Assembly: GCF_004745955.1 (NCBI RefSeq)
Contig: NZ_SRLD01000009.1
Span: forward strand, 1-64,000
Direction: 5' to 3'
Length of the DNA stretch: 64,000 bases
Source of the DNA: Hymenobacter elongatus
Lineage (GTDB): Bacteria > Bacteroidota > Bacteroidia > Cytophagales > Hymenobacteraceae
Shown here: one piece after another, positions 17,811-26,915 of the stretch
Numbering within the stretch: position 1 is the stretch's first letter
Layout: each line of letters begins with the position of its first letter
Translations under genes and position numbers: made by a program
Notes under the pieces: generated by a model
The model's database searches: none
What the model was told of the DNA's origin: nothing
The model's input: the letters and a program-made list of their open reading frames with translations, nothing else

Positions 17811-18932
17811 ATGCGCGTCGCCATTGTCATTAATACGTCCTGGAATATCTGGAATTTCCGTCGCAGCCTGGTAAAGGCCCTGCAGGCGGCCGGGCACGAG
17901 GTGCTGGCCATTGCCCCGCCCGACGCCTACTCTGAGCGGCTCGAAACCGAGCTGGGCTGCCGCTACGTGCCCATTCTGATGGAGAATAAAGGCACCAATC
18001 CGGTGAAAGATGCCCAGTTGACGCGCCGCTTCTACACCATCTACCGGCGCGAGCGGCCCGATGTGGTGCTACACTACACCATCAAGCCCAACATTTACGG
18101 GACGCTGGCGGCCAAGCTGGCCGGCATTCCGAGCGTGAATAACGTGTCGGGCCTGGGCACGGTCTTTATCGTTCAGAATTTCGTGAGCCGGGTGGCACTG
18201 AGCCTCTACCGGTTTGCTTTCCGCTTTCCCAAGCGGGTCTTCTTTCAGAACGGCGACGACCGACAGTTGTTTTTGCAGCACGGCCTGGTGCGCCCCGACA
18301 TCACCGATCTGCTGCCCGGCTCGGGCGTCGATACCGTGCGGTTCCGGCCGGCGGCCGAGTTCGTGCGGCAGGAGCCCTTCACTTTCCTGATGATAGCGCG
18401 GGTGCTCTATGAAAAAGGAGTGGAGGAATACTTCGAAGCGGCCCGCCTGGTGCGGCAGGCCATGCCCGGTACCCGCGTGCAGCTGCTGGGCGGCCTGGAT
18501 GAGTCGGGCAATATTGGGGTGAAGCGCACCGTATTCGATGAGTGGCTGCGCGCCGGCAACATCGAATACCTGGGCACTTCCGACAACGTGGCCGAGCACA
18601 TTCAGCGCGCCGACTGTGTGGTGCTGCCGTCCTACCGCGAGGGCACGCCCAAAACCCTGCTCGAGGCGGCGGCAATGGGCAAGCCTATCGTGACGACGGA
18701 CGTGCCGGGCTGCCGCGAAACGGTGGTCGATGGCGTAAACGGGCTGCTGTGCCACGTGCGCGACGCGGCTGACCTGGCCCAGAAAATGCTGCGGGTACAG
18801 GGTCTCGCGCCCGCGCAGCTCGCAGCCATGGGCTGGGCGGGTCGGCAGCTAGCCGAGCAAAAGTTCGATGAGCAGATTGTGCTGAATAAATACCTGCAAA
18901 TTGTACAGGCAATCGGCCCAGGGACACGTTAA
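17811..18932 (+). CDS. Glycosyltransferase family 4
   Basis: The 373-residue enzyme has the two-Rossmann GT-B layout of family 4 glycosyltransferases. The N-terminal domain opens RVAIVINTSWNIWNFRRSLVKAL. The C-terminal nucleotide-sugar domain contains FLMIARVLYEKGVEEYFEAA and the E-x7-E type motif PSYREGTPKTLLEAAAMGKPIV. It resembles the group of transferases that add a sugar to an undecaprenyl-linked glycan during O-antigen or capsule assembly; donor and acceptor cannot be told from sequence. It is followed at 66 bp by rfbC on the same strand with no terminator between, so the two probably form an operon for surface polysaccharide. Confidence 0.88.
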   Translation: MRVAIVINTSWNIWNFRRSLVKALQAAGHEVLAIAPPDAYSERLETELGCRYVPILMENKGTNPVKDAQLTRRFYTIYRRERPDVVLHYTIKPNIYGTLAAKLAGIPSVNNVSGLGTVFIVQNFVSRVALSLYRFAFRFPKRVFFQNGDDRQLFLQHGLVRPDITDLLPGSGVDTVRFRPAAEFVRQEPFTFLMIARVLYEKGVEEYFEAARLVRQAMPGTRVQLLGGLDESGNIGVKRTVFDEWLRAGNIEYLGTSDNVAEHIQRADCVVLPSYREGTPKTLLEAAAMGKPIVTTDVPGCRETVVDGVNGLLCHVRDAADLAQKMLRVQGLAPAQLAAMGWAGRQLAEQKFDEQIVLNKYLQIVQAIGPGTR

Positions 18933-18998
18933 CAGCAGATTCTGTCTACCTTACCGCTCCCTGTCCTTGCGGTCTTCTCCCTATAACCTCTCTCCCGA

Positions 18999-19544
18999 AT
19001 GGAAATTAAGCATCATGCTCTGGCCGGCGTAATTGAGTTTGCGCCACGGGTATTTGGTGACCCGCGCGGCGCCTTTTTTGAGTCTTTCAGCGCCCGGATC
19101 ATGCAGGACGCCGGTGCCGTGGGCGACTGGGTGCAGGACAATCAATCGAGCTCGGGAGTGGGCGTACTACGCGGGCTGCACTTTCAGCGCCCCCCCTATA
19201 GCCAGGCCAAGCTGGTGCGTGTGGCCACGGGTCGGGTCTTGGATGTGGTAGTTGATTTGCGCCGCTCCTCGCCTACGTACGGGCAGCATACCGGCGTGGT
19301 GCTGGACGCCCAGCGCTGCAATATGCTGTACGTGCCCACCGGTTTTGCCCACGGCTTTATGGCCTTGGAGGACAATACGCTGTTTCTCTACAAGTGCACC
19401 GATTACTATAATCCGGGTTCCGAAGGCGGGCTCCTCTGGAACGACCCCACACTCAACATCGATTGGGGCATACAGGAGCCGCTGGTGTCCGACAAAGACC
19501 GCGCCCTGCCGCTATTCACCGATTTTGATACTCCTTTCGCGTAG
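18999..19544 (+). CDS. rfbC: dTDP-4-dehydrorhamnose 3,5-epimerase
   Basis: The 181-residue cupin enzyme epimerises dTDP-4-keto-6-deoxyglucose at C3 and C5 in dTDP-L-rhamnose synthesis. Family landmarks are present: FAPRVFGDPRGAFFESF, the active-site region RGLHFQRPPYSQAKLVRV with the catalytic histidine, and WNDPTLNIDWG near the C-terminus. Length is standard. The other rhamnose genes (rfbA, rfbB, rfbD) are not in the window, so the pathway is split. It is likely co-transcribed with the glycosyltransferase upstream and ends just before two stacked hairpins. Confidence 0.95.
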   Translation: MEIKHHALAGVIEFAPRVFGDPRGAFFESFSARIMQDAGAVGDWVQDNQSSSGVGVLRGLHFQRPPYSQAKLVRVATGRVLDVVVDLRRSSPTYGQHTGVVLDAQRCNMLYVPTGFAHGFMALEDNTLFLYKCTDYYNPGSEGGLLWNDPTLNIDWGIQEPLVSDKDRALPLFTDFDTPFA

Positions 19545-19557
19545 CCGAAAGGAGTAT
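19528..19557 (+). terminator. Hairpin overlapping the rfbC stop
   Basis: A 12-bp perfect stem ATACTCCTTTCG / CGAAAGGAGTAT spans the rfbC stop codon (19542-19544), so the last codons form the left arm. It is followed at once by a second, stronger hairpin. Confidence 0.45.
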
Positions 19558-19567
19558 GACCCACAGG

Positions 19568-19605
19568 AAAGAAGGCCGAGGGAATCCATTCCCTCGGCCT
19601 TCTTT
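19568..19605. terminator. Terminator between rfbC and murF
   Basis: Perfect 16-bp stem AAAGAAGGCCGAGGGA / TCCCTCGGCCTTCTTT with a 6-base loop. T-rich and A-rich ends suit both rightward (rfbC) and leftward (murF) transcription. Confidence 0.75.
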
Positions 19606-19620
19606 CGTGCTGTGCACATT

Positions 19621-19731
19621 TCGTCATCCTACGCAAAGTCGAAGCATCTTCCTTGTAGCAGTAACTAATGTTAGGCTGGCCGGTAGAGATGCTTCGACCA
19701 GCGGACGACAGATCAGGCAGGACATTCTGCC
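19621..19731. repeat. Dispersed palindromic repeat, copy B (degenerate)
   Basis: Left part GTCGAAGCATCTTCC and right part GGTAGAGATGCTTCGAC are inverted relatives of each other and of copies E, G and I. The right side carries AGCGGACGACAGATCAGGCAG, a variant of a module seen in copies E and J. It lies between the rfbC/murF terminator and the murF stop codon. Confidence 0.65.
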
Positions 19732-19746
19732 ACTAAGAAACCAAGC

Positions 19747-21042
19747 CTATACCAGTGGTAGCAGCGTTTCCAGGCCCATGCCCCGGGAGCCTTTGATGAG
19801 AATTTGCTGGTGGGTGAGCGGGTGCGCCGCCAGCCACTCGGCCGCCTCGGCTTTGGTAGCGAAGTGGTGAAAACCGGATTGCACGGCGGCATGGCGCATG
19901 TCGGAGCCACATAGCAGCACCGTGTCGAACTGCTGAGTGGCCAGCAGCTCGCCCAGCGCCTGGTGCTCGGCCGCGCTTTCCGCGCCCAGCTCAAACATGT
20001 CGCCCAGAATAACGACTTTTCCGGTGGTGGCCGGGCGCGCCGCAAAGCTGGTCACGGCCACGGCCATCGACGACGGATTGGCGTTGTACGCGTCCAGAAT
20101 TACCTCGTTGCGGTCGGTGCGCACGAGCTGGGAGCGGTTGTTGGTGGGAGCATAGTCGGCCAGGGCAGCCGCGATATCGGCGCTAGGTACGCCAAAGTGC
20201 GCGCCCACGGCGGCGGCGGCGGCTAGGTTCGGGAAATTATAGTCGCCCGTGATGTGCGCCTCTACCACCGTGCCATCGAAGAGGCGAAACACCACGTGGG
20301 GAGCGGCAGCCAGCAATTTGGCGGGGTACGTATCGGTGGGGCCAGGGTAGCTGATGCGCTGCGCTACGCCCGCCGAAAGCGCCGGCAGCCGCGCGTCAAG
20401 GGTGTTGACGAAGGCCGTGCCCCCGGTAGCGGCCAGAAACCGCAGCAGCTCGCTTTTGCCCTTGGCAATGCCTTCCACACCGCCGAAGCCTTCGAGATGC
20501 GCTTTGCCGATGTTGGTAATCAGGCCGTGGGTAGGCTCCGCCAGGCGACTTAGCAGCTCAATTTCGCCCTGATGATTGGCTCCCATCTCCACGATGGCCA
20601 ACTCGTGCTCACCGGGCCGGATGCTGAGCAGCGTGAGCGGAACTCCAATGTGATTGTTGAGGTTGCCACGAGTGTACTGCACAGCGTAGCGGCGGCTGAG
20701 CACGGCGTAGACCAGCTCCTTGGTCGTGGTTTTGCCATTGGAGCCCGTAATACCAAGTACCGGAATCGAGAGCTGCCGCCGGTGGTAGTGGGCCAGCTGC
20801 TGGAGTGCCCGCAAGGGGTCGGGGGCGTAGGTGTAGCGGGCGGGGGCGGTGGCCGCCAAGGCTTCGTCATCGACTACGGCGTAGCGGGCCCCCTGGGCCA
20901 GAGCCGAGGCGGCAAAGTCGCGGCCCCGGAACGAGGGGCCATTCAGGGCAACGAATAAAGTGTCGGTCTGGTCCTGCCGCGAGTCGGTGCTGACGGCCCG
21001 ACACTGCTGAAACCGGGCGTACAAAGCCACTACATCTTCCAT
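19747..21042 (-). CDS. murF: UDP-MurNAc-tripeptide:D-Ala-D-Ala ligase
   Basis: The 431-residue Mur ligase adds D-Ala-D-Ala to the UDP-MurNAc-tripeptide, the last cytoplasmic step of peptidoglycan precursor synthesis. It shows a MurF-type N-terminal domain (CRAVSTDSRQ... LFVALNGPSFRGRDF), the ATP-binding loop GITGSNGKTTTKE (about 98-110), EMGANHQGEI, LDAYNANPSSM and the C-terminal domain GDMFELG. No other mur genes are nearby, so it is separate from the main division cluster. It is divergent from the FG-GAP gene, with a 62-bp shared upstream region. Confidence 0.95.
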   Translation of the reverse strand: MEDVVALYARFQQCRAVSTDSRQDQTDTLFVALNGPSFRGRDFAASALAQGARYAVVDDEALAATAPARYTYAPDPLRALQQLAHYHRRQLSIPVLGITGSNGKTTTKELVYAVLSRRYAVQYTRGNLNNHIGVPLTLLSIRPGEHELAIVEMGANHQGEIELLSRLAEPTHGLITNIGKAHLEGFGGVEGIAKGKSELLRFLAATGGTAFVNTLDARLPALSAGVAQRISYPGPTDTYPAKLLAAAPHVVFRLFDGTVVEAHITGDYNFPNLAAAAAVGAHFGVPSADIAAALADYAPTNNRSQLVRTDRNEVILDAYNANPSSMAVAVTSFAARPATTGKVVILGDMFELGAESAAEHQALGELLATQQFDTVLLCGSDMRHAAVQSGFHHFATKAEAAEWLAAHPLTHQQILIKGSRGMGLETLLPLV

Positions 21043-21104
21043 GCTGATTCTGCGTAACTTGAGGCTTCTTTTCGGGTTTATCGTATTCTACAACTGAGCT
21101 ACCG

Positions 21105-23396
21105 ATGCGACAACCGCTATTTTCTCTGATTTTACTCGGCTTGGCAACGCTGCTGCCCGCCGCTGCTCTGGCCCAGTCGCCTTTCGGGCTGGAGTACCGA
21201 GCGGTGGCAAAAGTAGTACACGGCACCGAGACCCTGTCGAATGCCTGGGCCGGGGGCTTCAACGCTCCCCAGTTCTCGGCCATCGACCTGAACGGCGACA
21301 GCCAGCAAGACCTTTACGTTTTCGACCGGCAGACGCGGCGCTCCTTTACCTACCTGAGCGTGGCCGATGCTGCTACTGGTGGCCGCCAGTGGCACTATGC
21401 TCCCGAGTACCAGTCCCTGTTTCCGGCCGATATGACAAACTGGGTGCAGCTGCGCGACTACGACTGCGACGGCCGCCCCGATATTTTCACGATGGGCACC
21501 ATCAGCGGCAGTATTCGGGTGTATCACAATGTAGCGGGAGCCGGCGGCCGGCCCACCTTCCAGCAGATATCGGACGAACTGGAGTACTTCGACCCCAGCC
21601 CCAGCGGCGGCCTGACCAATATCAACACCGGCGGGTATAATACCCCGGCCATTGAGGACGTGAACGGTGACGGTCGGCTCGATATCACCACCTTCAATTT
21701 CATTAACAGCAGCACCATTTATTACTTCCTGAACACCAGCACCACGGGGTGTGGCGGACTGGCGTTTCGGCAGGCCAGCCGGGAGTGGGGAGAGGTCAAA
21801 AGCTGCCATTCAAGCTGTACTTCTTTCGTCTTTGGGTCCGATGACTGCCGCGGCATTCTGCAGCCTACGCATACCGAGGGCGGCAACCTGCTGCCCATCG
21901 ACCTGGACGGCGACGGTGACAAAGACTTGCTCACTAGCCGCGACAACTGTGCCGAGCTGGTGCGCCTCACCAATGCGGGGACGCTGGCTACGGCACGTTT
22001 CACGGTGGCCGGCCAGAGTAATAGTTTCCCAGCTGCTATGCCGGTGCGCCTGCCCAATTTCCCGGCGGCCTACTCCCTGGATTTGACTTTCGATGGCCGC
22101 CCCGATCTGGTCGTGACGCCCAACGTGTATGACAATCAGGATAGCATCGATACGCGCCACAGCACATGGCTCTACCAGAATACCAGCCCGACGGCCGTGC
22201 CCAGCTTTGCGTTCCGCCAAGACGACTTTCTGCAGAAAGACATGCTGGACGTGAGCGAAAAGGCGGCTCCGGCCTTCGGCGATGTAACGGGTGATGGGCT
22301 GAAGGATATGCTCATCGGGGGCGTGAGTCGCGCCGCGCCTGAGGGCTCCTATCGGGCTTCGCTGTGGTTGTACCAGAACGTGGGCACGGCCCGCGAGCCG
22401 ATATTTCGGCTCGTTACCAATAATTACCTGAACCTGGCGGCCAAGAAGTACGGCTCCCTGCGGCCTGTATTGGTCGACCTGAATAGGGACGGAGTTCTCG
22501 ACTTGGCTTACTCGGCCTTTGCGCTGCGTAATAGCTCCTACAACTTCCTGGCATACTGCCTCAATACGGCCACTAGCACCCAGCCAGCGGCCTTCAACAC
22601 GGCGGCTCCCGCGCTACTGGAGAACGTGCCGGCCCGCCCCTACGACACGCCCTGCTTCACCGATATAGATGGGGACGGCTACGTAGATATGCTGCTCAGC
22701 ACCAATACGAATTCCAGCGACTTTCCCGGTCAGGCCCTGCGCTACTACCGCAACACCGGCAGCCAGCCGCTCAGCCGGGCTTTTGTGCTGGTCAACAACG
22801 ACTTCGGCCGCATACGCACTGCCACCGACGAACGCCCCAACAACCTGACGGCCGCCGTAGCCGATGTGGACGGAGATGCCCGCCCCGATTTGGTTACGAT
22901 AGACGAGCTGGGACGACTCCATTTTTTTGCGGATTTCCGGAGCCAAAGCGGCCTGTTCCTCGACCGCGCTGACCTGCTCTACAACTCCACGCTGAGCCGT
23001 TACGAAGCCGTTGAGCTGGGCTCCCGCATCGAAAACCTGTACACGCTGACGACGGCCGACGTGGATAATGACGGCAAGCCGGAGCTATTCGTTGGTACCC
23101 AAACCGGTGGCGTGGTCGCGCTGGGTATTCGGGCTGCGGTGCTGGCTACCCAGCCGGCCGCGTCGGCCCTGCCGATGAGCGTATTTCCCAACCCGGCTAC
23201 CAGCACCGCCACCATCGAAACGCCCCGACCCACGCGCCTCACCGTGCTGGATGTGCTCGGTCGCCCCGTCCGGACCGAGGCGGGGGCAAGCGCCCGGCAT
23301 ACGCTGGACGTGCGCGGTCTGGCCGCCGGCATCTATCTGGTGCGGGCCGAGGCTGCCGATGGCCAGAGTGGGGTGCGCCGTCTGGTGGTGCAGTAG
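21105..23396 (+). CDS. FG-GAP/VCBS-repeat surface protein with T9SS domain
   Basis: The 763-residue exported protein has a signal peptide (cleavage near ALAQ, residue 24) and about ten FG-GAP-like calcium-binding motifs of the form D-x-D/N-x-D-G-x-x-D. Examples are DLNGDSQQDLYVFD, DVNGDGRLDITTFN, DLDGDGDKDLL, DIDGDGYVDMLL and DVDNDGKPELFVG, which should form a beta-propeller. It ends in a T9SS type A sorting domain (MSVFPNPATSTATI to RRLVVQ). It is probably displayed on the cell surface; ligand unknown. It is divergent from murF. No clear terminator follows, and the next gene is a second T9SS protein on the same strand 268 bp later. Confidence 0.85.
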   Translation: MRQPLFSLILLGLATLLPAAALAQSPFGLEYRAVAKVVHGTETLSNAWAGGFNAPQFSAIDLNGDSQQDLYVFDRQTRRSFTYLSVADAATGGRQWHYAPEYQSLFPADMTNWVQLRDYDCDGRPDIFTMGTISGSIRVYHNVAGAGGRPTFQQISDELEYFDPSPSGGLTNINTGGYNTPAIEDVNGDGRLDITTFNFINSSTIYYFLNTSTTGCGGLAFRQASREWGEVKSCHSSCTSFVFGSDDCRGILQPTHTEGGNLLPIDLDGDGDKDLLTSRDNCAELVRLTNAGTLATARFTVAGQSNSFPAAMPVRLPNFPAAYSLDLTFDGRPDLVVTPNVYDNQDSIDTRHSTWLYQNTSPTAVPSFAFRQDDFLQKDMLDVSEKAAPAFGDVTGDGLKDMLIGGVSRAAPEGSYRASLWLYQNVGTAREPIFRLVTNNYLNLAAKKYGSLRPVLVDLNRDGVLDLAYSAFALRNSSYNFLAYCLNTATSTQPAAFNTAAPALLENVPARPYDTPCFTDIDGDGYVDMLLSTNTNSSDFPGQALRYYRNTGSQPLSRAFVLVNNDFGRIRTATDERPNNLTAAVADVDGDARPDLVTIDELGRLHFFADFRSQSGLFLDRADLLYNSTLSRYEAVELGSRIENLYTLTTADVDNDGKPELFVGTQTGGVVALGIRAAVLATQPAASALPMSVFPNPATSTATIETPRPTRLTVLDVLGRPVRTEAGASARHTLDVRGLAAGIYLVRAEAADGQSGVRRLVVQ

Positions 23397-23664
23397 TAGC
23401 GGCGCGCTGCGTTGAGTGCGACGTAGCAAGTTGATAACAAACGGTCGTGGTTGTTGCAAAACTCACTCACAGCTAGCTTTAGGCGATTCGACGACATTAG
23501 GCACAACAAAAGAGGCGCTGCCGCGTGCTTTCTATAGCACTCAAGGTAGAGCTAACGGAATAGAGAATACGTGTGGAAGAGCGCTGCAACAGTCACTACT
23601 ATTACTACTACTCGAGTGAACAGCCTCACGCAGGTTATGCGGATAGGGGACGCTATATTCGTTC

Positions 23665-25404
23665 ATGAAACAATTTTCACGCCTTCCCCTTCTTCGCTAC
23701 TGCTTTCAGGTACTCCTCGTGCTCAGTGCTGCTTGGTTGCTGCACACCACCGCCTGGGCGCAAGCCCCCGGCTGGCAAGGGGCCGCCGCCATTGGCAACT
23801 CGACCAATGCGACTAGTGCCAACGGTATTTTCGCAATGGCTCCCGAGGCGGGCGGTAACGTGTACGTCACGGGCACCTTCTACGACCGTGCCGTCTTCAA
23901 CGGCACTACCATCACCAGCCAAGCCGACGGCTCGGGCTTCGTGGCCAAGTGGAGCCCCGTCACTAGACGGTTCATTTGGGTCATCCAGTTTGGCGGGGGG
24001 CAGGGCGTGGTCACGCCGCTGGCGCTGGCCGTGCGCGGGGCCGACGTCTTTGTGGCGGGCGGTTTCACCGTTACGGGTTTGAATTGGGGCAATGCCGCCT
24101 TTGTAAGCAACTCCAGTTTTGGCAACAGTGACGGGTTTGTGGCCAAGCTCACGGACCTGGGGTCCAGCGTGAGCTACGGCTGGCTGCAGCGAGCCGGCGG
24201 CAGCGGCTATGACCTCGTCGAAGGCTTAGCCATCAGCGGTAACAACGTGTACGTGGCCGGCACGTTCAGCGGCACGGCCGCGTTCGGGGGCACCTCGGCC
24301 GCCAGCTTGGGCAGCCGCGACGGCTTCGTGGCCAAGCTAACCGACGCCGGGGCCAGCGGCGCCTTTACCTGGGTGCAGCGCATTGGCGGGACTGGCGTCG
24401 AGGAAGGCCATAAAGTCGCTGCCGCCAACGGCAACCTTTACGTGACCGCCAGCACGAGCGGCTCGGTGACCTTGGGTAACGCGACCTACACCAGCGCCGG
24501 CGGCACTGACGGGCTGGTTGTCAAGCTGACCGACGCCGGCAGCAGCGGCAGCGTGGGCTGGGTGCAGCAGTTGCAAGGCACCGGCAACGAAGTGGCGCAG
24601 GATGTAGCAGTCAGCGGCGCGGCGGTGTACGTCGCGGGGTCCTTTACCAGTGCGGCGGCGGCTTTCGGTCCGGCCACGCTCAGCAGCGCCGGGGGGCTCG
24701 ACGGTGTGGTGGCCCGCCTGACCGATGCCGGGCCTACCGGCGTCGTGGCCTGGGCCCAACGCTTGGGCGGCCCCTTCGACGACGAACCCCAGGCCCTGAC
24801 TGTGGTAGGCGGCAAGGCGTTCGTGGCCGGCTACTTCAACAGTGGCGGTTCTGCCAGTGGTCCGGTCGCGACCTTCGGCAGCACCTCCCTGCAGGCCGTG
24901 GGCGGTAGCGATGCCTTTCTCACGCGCCTCACCGACACGGGTCTTACCGGCCGGTTCGATTGGGCCCAGGCGGCCGGCAGCGCGGCCGACGACTACGCCA
25001 ACGCCGTGAGCGTGAACGGTATTACCCCTTGCGTGGGCGGGTTTTTCACGGGCGCCAGCTGTGCCCTGGGGGCGACCAATTTGTCTAACCTGTATCCCGG
25101 CAGCGCCACCAGCTTCGTGGCGTCGCTCACCGACGTGACGCTGGCCACCCGTGATGTATCGCTGCAAGCAGGCCTGGGGCTGTATCCTAACCCGGCCCAC
25201 GGCACAACCACTGTGCTGCTGCCAGCCAGCGCTGCCCCGGCCTCCCTGACGCTGCTCGATGCCCTGGGCCGGGTGCTGCGCGTGCAAGCAGCCAGTACGG
25301 GAGCACCTGTGGCGTTCGATCTGGAGGGAATTGCCCCGGGAATGTATACGCTGCGCGTGCAAACGGGCGCATCATGGTTCGTACGCACTTTGATTGTGGA
25401 GTAG
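23665..25404 (+). CDS. Repeat-rich surface protein with T9SS sorting domain
   Basis: The 579-residue protein has a signal peptide (cleavage near AWAQ) and at least seven repeats of about 55-60 residues. Each contains an NVYVAGTF-like strand and a DGFVAKLTDAG-like strand, a pattern of SBBP-type propeller proteins. It ends with a T9SS sorting domain (LGLYPNPAHGTTTVLL to RTLIVE). It is probably a surface beta-propeller of unknown ligand. The 268-bp gap upstream shows no convincing promoter box; TATATTCG at 23653 is one base off but too near the ATG. Downstream lies palindromic repeat copy C. Confidence 0.8.
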   Translation: MKQFSRLPLLRYCFQVLLVLSAAWLLHTTAWAQAPGWQGAAAIGNSTNATSANGIFAMAPEAGGNVYVTGTFYDRAVFNGTTITSQADGSGFVAKWSPVTRRFIWVIQFGGGQGVVTPLALAVRGADVFVAGGFTVTGLNWGNAAFVSNSSFGNSDGFVAKLTDLGSSVSYGWLQRAGGSGYDLVEGLAISGNNVYVAGTFSGTAAFGGTSAASLGSRDGFVAKLTDAGASGAFTWVQRIGGTGVEEGHKVAAANGNLYVTASTSGSVTLGNATYTSAGGTDGLVVKLTDAGSSGSVGWVQQLQGTGNEVAQDVAVSGAAVYVAGSFTSAAAAFGPATLSSAGGLDGVVARLTDAGPTGVVAWAQRLGGPFDDEPQALTVVGGKAFVAGYFNSGGSASGPVATFGSTSLQAVGGSDAFLTRLTDTGLTGRFDWAQAAGSAADDYANAVSVNGITPCVGGFFTGASCALGATNLSNLYPGSATSFVASLTDVTLATRDVSLQAGLGLYPNPAHGTTTVLLPASAAPASLTLLDALGRVLRVQAASTGAPVAFDLEGIAPGMYTLRVQTGASWFVRTLIVE

Positions 25405-25468
25405 CTTCAGAAGAAAAGATGCGTGCGAAACAGGTCCAGAACCTTATTGCTTCACTGTTCAGAATGTG

Positions 25469-25628
25469 GAGCTGTTTAGGACGTAGGCAGACCGTTATGT
25501 CGAGCCTCAACGGGACATCTCGCGTGCCATATAGGAATCTGATTACTCTGACAATGTCAGCACGCGAGATGTCTCCCTCTGTTCGACATGATGGTCTAGC
25601 GTGTTTCAAGCGACTTTCCAAGCTGCTT
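25469..25628. repeat. Dispersed palindromic repeat, copy C
   Basis: It begins GAGCTGTTTAGGACG and contains inverted GACATCTCGCGTGC / GCACGCGAGATGTC cores about 35 bp apart, flanked by GTTATGTCGAG / TTCGACATGAT. The core is shared with copy H (47618-47761). It sits in the 424-bp gap between the convergent genes ending at 25404 and 25829; the rest of that gap holds only the hairpin at 25769. Confidence 0.75.
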
Positions 25629-25768
25629 CTGTGGCTAGTATAGAGGTTTTGATATCGTCCCTGGGGTCAGTTGGAGTTAGAGACGGTGTACATCGGGAAG
25701 TTCTGCAACAGTTACGGCCGTGTTTTGACACGCGCCGCATGACGGTGGCACCCTATTGCGAACAGCGT

Positions 25769-25815
25769 CTCAACCCAAAAGCCTCTGACAACGCATCAAG
25801 AGCTTTTGGGTTGAG
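25769..25815 (-). terminator. Terminator of the omega-amidase gene
   Basis: Perfect 14-bp stem CTCAACCCAAAAGC / GCTTTTGGGTTGAG around a 19-base loop, 14 bp past the leftward gene's stop. Confidence 0.6.
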
Positions 25816-25828
25816 AAGTAACAGCCAG

Positions 25829-26635
25829 CTAATGGGAAAGCGCCGATAGCACTGGCTCGCCGAGCGAAAATGGATCCGCGTCGTTCAGGGCCGGGAACCG
25901 CTCCCGGAAGGCTTCCAGGTCGGCGCGGCGTAGTGTGCGGGTGATGCTGGTTTCGTGGTTGCCAACTTCTACCAGATAATCGCCCCGCATGTCGAGTAGG
26001 GCCGAGTCGCCGGCGTAGGCCAGGCTGTTGCCATCAATGCCGACCACGTTGACGCCTATTGTGTACGCCAGATTCTCGATGGCCCGGGCCCGCAGCAGCG
26101 TAATCCAGGCGGTGCGGCGCGAGGCGGGCCAGTTGGCCACATACAGTAGCACGTCGTAGGGCGCGGTGGCCGAGTTGCGGCTCCAGACCGGAAAGCGCAG
26201 GTCGTAGCACACCAGCGGGCAGATGCGCCAGCCGCGCCATTCCTCTATCAGCCGCTCGGTGCCGGCCGTGTACACGTCCTTTTCGCCGGCCACCCCAAAC
26301 AGGTGGCGCTTGTTGTAGTGGCTGATGGAGCCATCGGGCCGCACCCAGAGCAGCCGGTTGTAATAGTAGCCCTGGTCCTGGATAATGAGGCTGCCGGTAA
26401 CGACGGCGTCCCGGGTGGCGGCCAGCTGCCGCATCCAGGCCACGGTGGGCCCGTCCATGGTTTCGGCCAGGGTGGCGGCCTCCATGCTGAAGCCTGTCGT
26501 GAACATCTCGGGCAGCACAATAAGGTCGGTGGGGATGGATATTTCCTCGATATGCTGGCCCAGCTCGGCCCAGTTGGCGGCCGGGTCGTGCCATTGCAGG
26601 GAGGCTTGAACGAAAGAGATAGTGAGGTCAGACAC
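25829..26635 (-). CDS. yafV: Omega-amidase, YafV/Nit2-type nitrilase
   Basis: The 268-residue carbon-nitrogen hydrolase has the Glu-Lys-Cys triad: E in VLPEMFTTGF (about 43), K in YNKRHLF, and C in LVCYDLRFPVWSRN. It matches omega-amidases that hydrolyse alpha-ketoglutaramate, and related omega-amides, to ammonia and the keto acid. The next gene upstream on the same strand is a methionine/glutamine aminotransferase, the enzyme that makes that product, so the pair closes methionine salvage. The start is GTG at 26633-26635, with no better ATG near. A -7-like TATATTTTG lies at about 26682-26690 on the minus strand, one base longer than consensus. Confidence 0.88.
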   Translation of the reverse strand: MSDLTISFVQASLQWHDPAANWAELGQHIEEISIPTDLIVLPEMFTTGFSMEAATLAETMDGPTVAWMRQLAATRDAVVTGSLIIQDQGYYYNRLLWVRPDGSISHYNKRHLFGVAGEKDVYTAGTERLIEEWRGWRICPLVCYDLRFPVWSRNSATAPYDVLLYVANWPASRRTAWITLLRARAIENLAYTIGVNVVGIDGNSLAYAGDSALLDMRGDYLVEVGNHETSITRTLRRADLEAFRERFPALNDADPFSLGEPVLSALSH

Positions 26636-26915
26636 GCGCAGTAGGGTAAGGTAGTAGAAAGGTCAGCGGCATTTTACTGACAAAATATACCAGTTGTAAA
26701 AAGAATAATGCAAGAATTTTTTCGATAGTTCCTACGCTTCTTCTCTTCGATCATTTAGTTCCTTGCTTTTGTAGCGCTGGGCGCATATTGGGCTGTTGCT
26801 CCTGGTTGCCTGCACGCGCTGGCATTGGCTTGCGGAAGCAGCGCTGCGGCCACAAGAAGTGAATCTGCCACCGCATGATGCCCAGTTGCTTTACCGCTTC
26901 CTGCGAGGCTCCGCT

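Noticed and set aside
24337..25362. Minus-strand frame rich in G, R and H inside the repeat surface protein
   Set aside because: Antisense of a repetitive GC-rich gene; no signal peptide or domain.
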